A stretch of 10,357 nt of DNA from Actinomycetes bacterium. Lineage in GTDB: Bacteria > Actinomycetota > Actinomycetes > Mycobacteriales > Mycobacteriaceae. Positions 7,022-10,357 of this stretch are shown here, one piece after another. The notes beneath the pieces are model-generated. The model saw only the letters and a program-made list of their open reading frames with translations, was not told where the DNA came from and made no database searches. Location: the NCBI GenBank assembly GCA_022600695.1, contig JAHZJY010000162.1, positions 1 through 10,357 of the forward strand. Reading direction: 5' to 3'. The position numbers and the translations under genes are program-made. The stretch's first letter is position 1. The number at the start of each line of letters is the position of its first letter.

Positions 7022-7864
7022 ATGCCGGTGGGTGCTGATTCCGAAGTCAAACGCTCTGTCGGAGCGAAGCTGGGCCTGTGGCTCATCACCACCATCCCTT
7101 CCTGGCTGCTGCTGAGTTCCATCGTCATCCTGGTCGCCGGAGGGGCCACCATCGTCGGCCTTCTGGTTCGCCGGTCATTTCCGATGCTGAGAACCGACCA
7201 GCACAATGACGCCTTGAAATTCGCCTACGGTGTGATCGGTTTCGTCTACGCCTTCTTCGTCGGCTTCATCGTCTCCGGGCTGTGGTCCCAAGTCGCTACC
7301 GCGGACAACTTGGTGAGGGCGGAGGTCGCGGCGGGAGTCCAGATCGCCCGGGATCGTTTTGCCTTCAACCCCGCCGATCAGCAACGGATCCTCAACAACC
7401 TCAGGGAATACGAGCAGGCCGCCCGCGCCGAATGGCCCCTGGCGTCCCGCGGCGAGTTCTCCGCGGATGCCGATCGGGCACTCAAGCAGCTGTACACGAC
7501 GGTTCGGGAAATCCAGCCGGAGACCGACGCGCAGAAGACTTTTCTGAGCACCACGGTCTCCAACCTCGAGGCGATGAGCGAGGGCAGGACCGAGCGACTG
7601 AGTCAGGCCAAAACCCACCAGGGAATCAAATGGCCACTGTGGTTGGTCGTGGGCCTGACGAGTAGCCTCGTTGTCGCTGCCGCCGTCACCTACGGCGTGG
7701 AGAGTGCGCGGCTGCATCACACGGTGGTGATCACCGTCAGCGGCCTGGTGGCGGTCATTCTCTTCCTCGTCCTGGATCTGTCCTTCCCCTACCTCGGGGA
7801 CATCGCGACACCGCCACCTCCCGAGCACACCGGCCTGCACCACCCGATCAAACCCGGTAGGTGA
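7022..7864 (+). CDS. DUF4239 (bestrophin-like) integral membrane protein
   Basis: The function is unknown; family members are often labelled bestrophin-like because of a loose resemblance to those anion channels. The 280-aa protein has four predicted transmembrane helices at about residues 24-50, 64-88, 204-226 and 232-252. A soluble central region of roughly 115 residues (90-203), mostly helical and rich in charged residues, separates the two pairs. Family-like features are the K-x-AYGVIGFVYAF second helix, the Glu/Ala-rich stretch after it (AEVAAG near 100-105) and the terminal DLSFPYLGDI (252-261). The tail is Pro/His-rich. There is no signal peptide apart from the first helix. The start is ATG 7022 or GTG 7028: no Shine-Dalgarno precedes either, and a -10-like TAGTAT three bases upstream favours the GTG on a near-leaderless transcript. 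The methyltransferase remnant follows after about 20 bp. The family assignment rests on recalled sequence pattern. Confidence 0.8.
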   Translation: MPVGADSEVKRSVGAKLGLWLITTIPSWLLLSSIVILVAGGATIVGLLVRRSFPMLRTDQHNDALKFAYGVIGFVYAFFVGFIVSGLWSQVATADNLVRAEVAAGVQIARDRFAFNPADQQRILNNLREYEQAARAEWPLASRGEFSADADRALKQLYTTVREIQPETDAQKTFLSTTVSNLEAMSEGRTERLSQAKTHQGIKWPLWLVVGLTSSLVVAAAVTYGVESARLHHTVVITVSGLVAVILFLVLDLSFPYLGDIATPPPPEHTGLHHPIKPGR

Positions 7865-7886
7865 CGGACGGCGCGGAAGCCGATGA

Positions 7887-8138
7887 TGGACCGGTCACGC
7901 CTACGAGGGTGCCCCGATCAAGATCACCGTGCTGGTCGCCGATGCGGGGCTGCACATCCGGAACCACTACATGCCGACCCAGGCCTACCGTTCGGCCTTG
8001 GAGGCCGCGGGGTTCACCGACGTGGTCGTCCGAGATCCGGAAATTTCCCGGGAAGCCCTTGCCGCGCACGAATCGGGGTTCCGGAATGCGATGATCGACC
8101 GGCCGGTCTTCTCCCTCATCGATTGCCGGAAGACCTGA
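7887..8138 (+). pseudogene. C-terminal remnant of a SAM-dependent methyltransferase
   Basis: An open frame begins right after a stop at 7884-7886 and ends at TGA 8136-8138. It has no start codon at its true beginning; a GTG at 7929 is internal. The translation resembles the last third of class I methyltransferases. EGAPIKITV lies near its beginning, followed by a strand-rich stretch, then the hallmark ALEAAGFTDV helix-strand, and finally RPVFSLIDCRK, the final beta hairpin. The SAM-binding glycine motif and the whole N-terminal Rossmann half are missing. There is no room for them, because the DUF4239 gene ends at 7864. The simplest reading is a deletion or recombination scar that left the C-terminal piece. 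Expression as a roughly 69-aa protein from GTG 7929 is possible but would lack a cofactor site. The methyltransferase assignment is by recognised pattern, not by a search. Confidence 0.65.
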
Positions 8139-8176
8139 CGATAAAGATCCTGGAAAGCCTGGAAAGGAAGCCCACC

Positions 8177-8296
8177 TTGACGCGAGCGATCTTCTCGGTT
8201 CCCAAGCCGCGAAACCCGGCGGGGCGGTCAGCCGTCGTGGATGTGCGGGATACCGCGCGAAGTCATCGGCAGACGTGCGTGGGGGGACTCCGATGA
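8177..8296 (+). CDS. Possible 39-aa leader ORF overlapping the MFS start
   Basis: A TTG at 8177 follows GGAAAGGAAG (8161-8170), a strong Shine-Dalgarno at six bases' spacing. The frame runs to a TGA at 8294-8296 that overlaps the ATG of the exporter gene (ATGA). The product is basic, carries no recognisable motif and matches no family I know. The spacing and the overlap suggest a leader peptide coupled to translation of the exporter. It could equally be a chance ORF in a decayed region. Confidence 0.3.
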   Translation: MTRAIFSVPKPRNPAGRSAVVDVRDTARSHRQTCVGGLR

Positions 8297-9852
8297 GTTC
8301 GGGCGCTACCGCGCCGGACCCGGGTGGGGCGATGCCCCGGGGCGCGATCTATCTGCTCGGACTGATCGGCGGCCTCCAGTTGCTGGATCCGGCCGTCGCG
8401 AACACCGCCATCGTCGAGGCGGGGAAGGCACTGGAATTCACCGCTTCCCAGCGCGCACTCGGTGCCAGCATTTCTACTCTCGCTCTCGCCGCGACGGTGC
8501 TGGCGGCGGGTGTGGCGGCAGATCGCCTCGGGCGCCGAGGCGTCCTCATCGCATCGATGCTGCTCGCCGTTGTCGGCGACGTGATTGTCGCGATCGCCCC
8601 GCAGACCGAGGTCTACCTGGCCGGACGTGCCCTGGCCGGCATCGGTCTGGGCGCGGCGCTCGCGGCGACCTTCGCCTACGTGCGCTTCGTCACGCCGGCG
8701 CCGAAAGTCACTGCGGCTCTGGGCCTCTGGAGCGCCGTCATGATCGGTCTGCTGATCGTGGGATCGATGATCGGCGGGGCAGTCGCTCTTAGTTCGTGGC
8801 GGGTCGCGATGCTTCTGGTGCCGGTGCTGGGCCTGCTACTCGTCGTCTTCGTTCCTCGCGTGCTGCCGGTGATGCCCCGATCCGGGCAGGGGCGGGTCGA
8901 CTACTTGGGCCTGGTGCTCGTCGGGGCCTCCACGGTGTCGCTGCTCTACGGCCTCAGCCAGGCGGCCACCTCGCTCGCTTCCCCGAAGTTCTACGTGCCG
9001 GTCGTTGCGGGAATCGCCGGCTACGCGCTTTTCGGCTCTGTCGAACTGCGCAGCAAAGCCCCGGCATTCCCGATCAAGCTGTTCGCGAGCGGTGTCTTTG
9101 TCGCCGCGGTGGTCGCGGGCGTTGCCTGGAACTTCGCCCAGGCGGTCGTTCAGTTGTCGACGAGCAACCTCTGGCAGTACACCAAAGCGGTGTCGACCTT
9201 CCAGGTGACGGTGCTACAGCTCCCGATGCTGCTTGTGCTGCTTGCGGTTTCGGTGCTGGTGGGCAATTACCTGGCCAAGCGTGGCGACCGGTTGCGCCGG
9301 GTCCTCGGTCTTGGCTTCGTGTGCTGCGTGCTCGGCCTGCTGCTCATGGTCGTCGCGAAAAACGACTGGCCCGCGTGGGTGATCGTTCCGGGCGCTGTCG
9401 TCGTCGGGATCGGCCTGGCCCTGATCTCGATTCCCCAATCGGCGATGTTCGTCGCCGAGGCGCCGGCCGACTACCTCGGTTCAGTGACCTCGTTCCGGAC
9501 GACCATCGGCCAGGTCGGCTATGCGGCGGGTCTGGCTCTGAGCGTGGTCTTTGTACAGGTATTCGGCCACGCACGCTTCGCCGGGGAATTGCAGAAGGAA
9601 GGACTTGCCACCCCCTCGCAAGTCGCCGCCGGGATAGACGAGGTCCGTCAGTTCGCCCACGACCAGGTGCAGCCCACCACCGCCGCCGGGCGCGCAGCTG
9701 TGGAGGCGGCGGAGAAGGCCTACACCCAGGGCTTCGACATCACGATGATCGTCTCAGCGGCGATTATCGGGGTGATGGGCCTGGCCGCGATCCTCGTGAT
9801 GGGTCCACCCGCTTCCGAAGCAGGCCAACGGAACGCCGGGGCGCCGATCTGA
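8293..9852 (+). CDS. MFS transporter, DHA2-like (14 transmembrane helices), probable drug/proton exporter
   Basis: The product is a proton-coupled transporter of the major facilitator superfamily in the inner membrane, 519 aa, about the size of 14-helix DHA2 exporters. The first helix ends with LDPAVANTAI (31-40), the counterpart of the LDxTVVNVA motif D1 of drug exporters. Motif A is GVAADRLGRRG (73-83) in the loop between helices 2 and 3. Arg112 starts the motif B-like GRALAGIGLG. The motif C region reads GSMIGG (157-162), lacking the usual proline of GPxxGG, so antiporter identity is less certain. A long loop of about 55 residues (427-480) lies before the last helix, where DHA2 proteins typically have one. 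The ATG at 8293 has a G-rich run (8280-8286) six bases upstream; a GTG at 8275 is the alternative. The substrate is unknown. The upstream methyltransferase remnant could mean this was once a resistance or secondary-metabolite locus, which is speculation. Confidence 0.9.
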   Translation: MSSGATAPDPGGAMPRGAIYLLGLIGGLQLLDPAVANTAIVEAGKALEFTASQRALGASISTLALAATVLAAGVAADRLGRRGVLIASMLLAVVGDVIVAIAPQTEVYLAGRALAGIGLGAALAATFAYVRFVTPAPKVTAALGLWSAVMIGLLIVGSMIGGAVALSSWRVAMLLVPVLGLLLVVFVPRVLPVMPRSGQGRVDYLGLVLVGASTVSLLYGLSQAATSLASPKFYVPVVAGIAGYALFGSVELRSKAPAFPIKLFASGVFVAAVVAGVAWNFAQAVVQLSTSNLWQYTKAVSTFQVTVLQLPMLLVLLAVSVLVGNYLAKRGDRLRRVLGLGFVCCVLGLLLMVVAKNDWPAWVIVPGAVVVGIGLALISIPQSAMFVAEAPADYLGSVTSFRTTIGQVGYAAGLALSVVFVQVFGHARFAGELQKEGLATPSQVAAGIDEVRQFAHDQVQPTTAAGRAAVEAAEKAYTQGFDITMIVSAAIIGVMGLAAILVMGPPASEAGQRNAGAPI

Positions 9853-9939
9853 GGTCCGCCGATGATGCCGGCCAGGACTGGGGGACACGTATGCCCGTCC
9901 CGATCGGCTCACCCCCGGAACAGGGCCCCATTTCAAGCG

Positions 9940-9989
9940 TGGTGGTCCCGGCTGGGATCGAACCAGCGACCTTCCGCGTGTGAAGCGGC
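9940..9989 (-). tRNA. 3' half of tRNA-Val(CAC): truncated copy, probable att site
   Basis: Read on the minus strand, the sequence forms a perfect tRNA 3' half. It has the anticodon loop TTCACAC with anticodon CAC (plus 9980-9982), the 3' anticodon strand GCGGA and variable loop AGGTC. The T-arm is GCTGG-TTCGATC-CCAGC with fully paired stem (plus 9951-9967). The acceptor strand CGGGACC is followed by discriminator A and an encoded CCA (ending at 9940). Up to position 9989 four of five anticodon-stem pairs can still form. Beyond that no D-arm or 5' acceptor strand (GGTCCCG) is present, so this is not a working tRNA. Such 3' fragments mark the attachment-site end distal to an intact tRNA after integration by a tyrosine integrase. 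In this orientation the chromosome is to the left and the element to the right. Confidence 0.85.
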
Positions 9990-10002
9990 CTGAATAGCCG
10001 CT
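9984..10002. repeat. Inverted repeat AGCGGC-7-GCCGCT at the tRNA break point
   Basis: Six-base perfect arms flank a 7-base spacer. The left arm overlaps the anticodon-stem bases where tRNA similarity ends, and the right arm lies in non-tRNA sequence. The position suits an integrase core-binding site or the edge of the crossover region, but small GC-rich dyads are common here. Confidence 0.4.
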
Positions 10003-10029
10003 GACCTGCGTTTATTGCGCGCGCACGCG

Positions 10030-10099
10030 ACGCATGCAACGCATTGACCTCGCTAAATGAACCGGGCCGATTTCTGAAACGGACACGGACCGGACACGG
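10030..10099 (+). repeat. Two sets of short direct repeats beside the tRNA fragment
   Basis: ACGCAT occurs at 10030-10035 and 10039-10044 (period 9). CGGACACGG occurs at 10080-10088 and 10091-10099 (period 11). Both sets are 40-110 bp from the tRNA end, on the presumed element side, and the stretch from 9853 to 10180 has no supportable protein gene. Their placement suits arm-type integrase or excisionase sites of an att region. This is inference from position only. Confidence 0.4.
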
Positions 10100-10121
10100 G
10101 TTCTGGACCCCGAACGGGAAA

Positions 10122-10164
10122 GCCCCCGGCAGCTCCATCTCTAGCCAGAAGCGCTGCCGAGGGC
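10122..10164. terminator. Long hairpin: terminator or leader structure upstream of the right-end ORF
   Basis: GCCCCCGGCAGC (10122-10133) pairs with GCTGCCGAGGGC (10153-10164), 11 of 12 bases, with one C-A mismatch and a 19-nt loop. On the minus strand the stem is followed by a short T run (CTTTCCC), so it may terminate leftward transcription. On the plus strand it ends four bases before the GGAAGGG ribosome site of the next ORF, where it could act as a leader or attenuator structure or block read-through from upstream. Confidence 0.5.
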
Positions 10165-10180
10165 CCCGGAAGGGTCTTCC

Positions 10181-10357
10181 ATGCCTTCGTCATTCATGGT
10201 GCCAGACGACTCTGTCACCAACAACAACTCTGCCCTGGCACCAGCCGCGGCGCGCATCCTTACGCCGCAGGCCGCGGCCGACGTAGGCGGTCGAAGCGCG
10301 TGCGCCAGCGAAAGCGCGCAGGCCGCCGAAGCGGCGGCTGACGAGTCGTGCGCGCCG
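10181..10357 (+). CDS. Unidentified Ala-rich ORF, 3' end beyond the window (first gene of the presumed element)
   Basis: An open frame starts at ATG 10181 with GGAAGGG (10168-10174) six bases upstream, and stays open for 59 codons to the window edge. An in-frame ATG at 10196 is an alternative start. The visible product begins MPSSFMVPDD, has an NNN run and is then dominated by Ala, Ser and acidic residues. A short ARILTPQAAADV segment (about residues 24-35) faintly recalls the opening helix of AlpA/MerR-like excisionase DNA-binding domains, but the expected turn and wing do not follow. I do not recognise the family. Its place just inside the tRNA att junction makes an excisionase, regulator or replication gene plausible; none is shown by the sequence. 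Confidence 0.5.
   Translation, partial: MPSSFMVPDDSVTNNNSALAPAAARILTPQAAADVGGRSACASESAQAAEAAADESCAP

Noticed and set aside
6781..7038. 85-codon frame overlapping the acyltransferase stop (ATGA)
   Set aside because: The overlap is suggestive, but the product is Pro/Ser-rich without motifs. Its only pattern (PGALFY twice) comes from the DNA repeat, and the frame runs into the start of the DUF4239 gene.
7861..8094. 77-codon frame starting at a GTGA overlap with the DUF4239 stop
   Set aside because: It is out of frame with the methyltransferase-like remnant, which explains the same DNA much better.
8796..9983. 395-codon plus-strand frame within the exporter gene
   Set aside because: It is a shadow of the MFS frame with Arg/Gly-rich translation, and it runs into the tRNA fragment.
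9940..10060. Complete tRNA gene
   Set aside because: The 5' acceptor strand and D-arm are absent to the right of the anticodon stem, so only the 3' half can be supported.
1..10357. CRISPR array, insertion sequence or transposase
   Set aside because: No regularly spaced repeats, no transposase-like frame and no terminal inverted repeats with target duplication were seen.

Overview
The window is GC-rich, actinobacterial DNA. The best fit is a fast-growing Mycobacterium/Mycolicibacterium-type genome. The main reason is a tandem pair of type IIA topoisomerase genes that is distinct from gyrase and resembles the atypical TopoN enzyme known from Mycobacterium smegmatis. A WS/DGAT acyltransferase of the kind multiplied in mycobacteria supports this, as do frequent GTG starts and TAnnnT-type -10 elements. 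All recognisable protein genes lie on the + strand.

Layout. Positions 1-573 hold the C-terminal two thirds of a short-chain dehydrogenase/reductase that starts before the window. A 346-bp gap (574-919) holds candidate promoter elements and a perfect 6-bp-arm dyad. Then come the GyrB/ParE-like subunit (920-2953) and the GyrA/ParC-like subunit (2967-5099), 13 bp apart, with the second ribosome binding site overlapping the first stop codon. The two should be co-translated and form one A2B2 enzyme. After a 95-bp gap with a 15-bp near-palindrome there is a WS/DGAT-type acyltransferase (5195-6784). A noncoding stretch with a 21-bp-period repeat leads to a four-helix DUF4239 (bestrophin-like) membrane protein (7022-7864).

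From about 7887 the region looks remodelled. A C-terminal remnant of a SAM-dependent methyltransferase (7887-8138) lacks its cofactor-binding half. It is followed by a possible 39-codon leader ORF and a 14-helix MFS/DHA2-like exporter (8293-9852).

The right end (9940 onward) is probably the boundary of an integrated element. A perfect 3' half of a tRNA-Val(CAC), minus strand, stops at the anticodon stem and has no 5' half. Beyond it are short direct repeats, a long hairpin, and the start of an Ala-rich ORF (10181 to beyond the window) with a good Shine-Dalgarno. By the usual logic of tRNA 3'-end integration, the chromosome lies to the left of the fragment and the element continues to the right.

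The most interesting content is the TopoN-like pair, which has a non-canonical quinolone-contact helix and lacks a canonical GyrA box, and the tRNA-derived att junction with an unclassified first gene.
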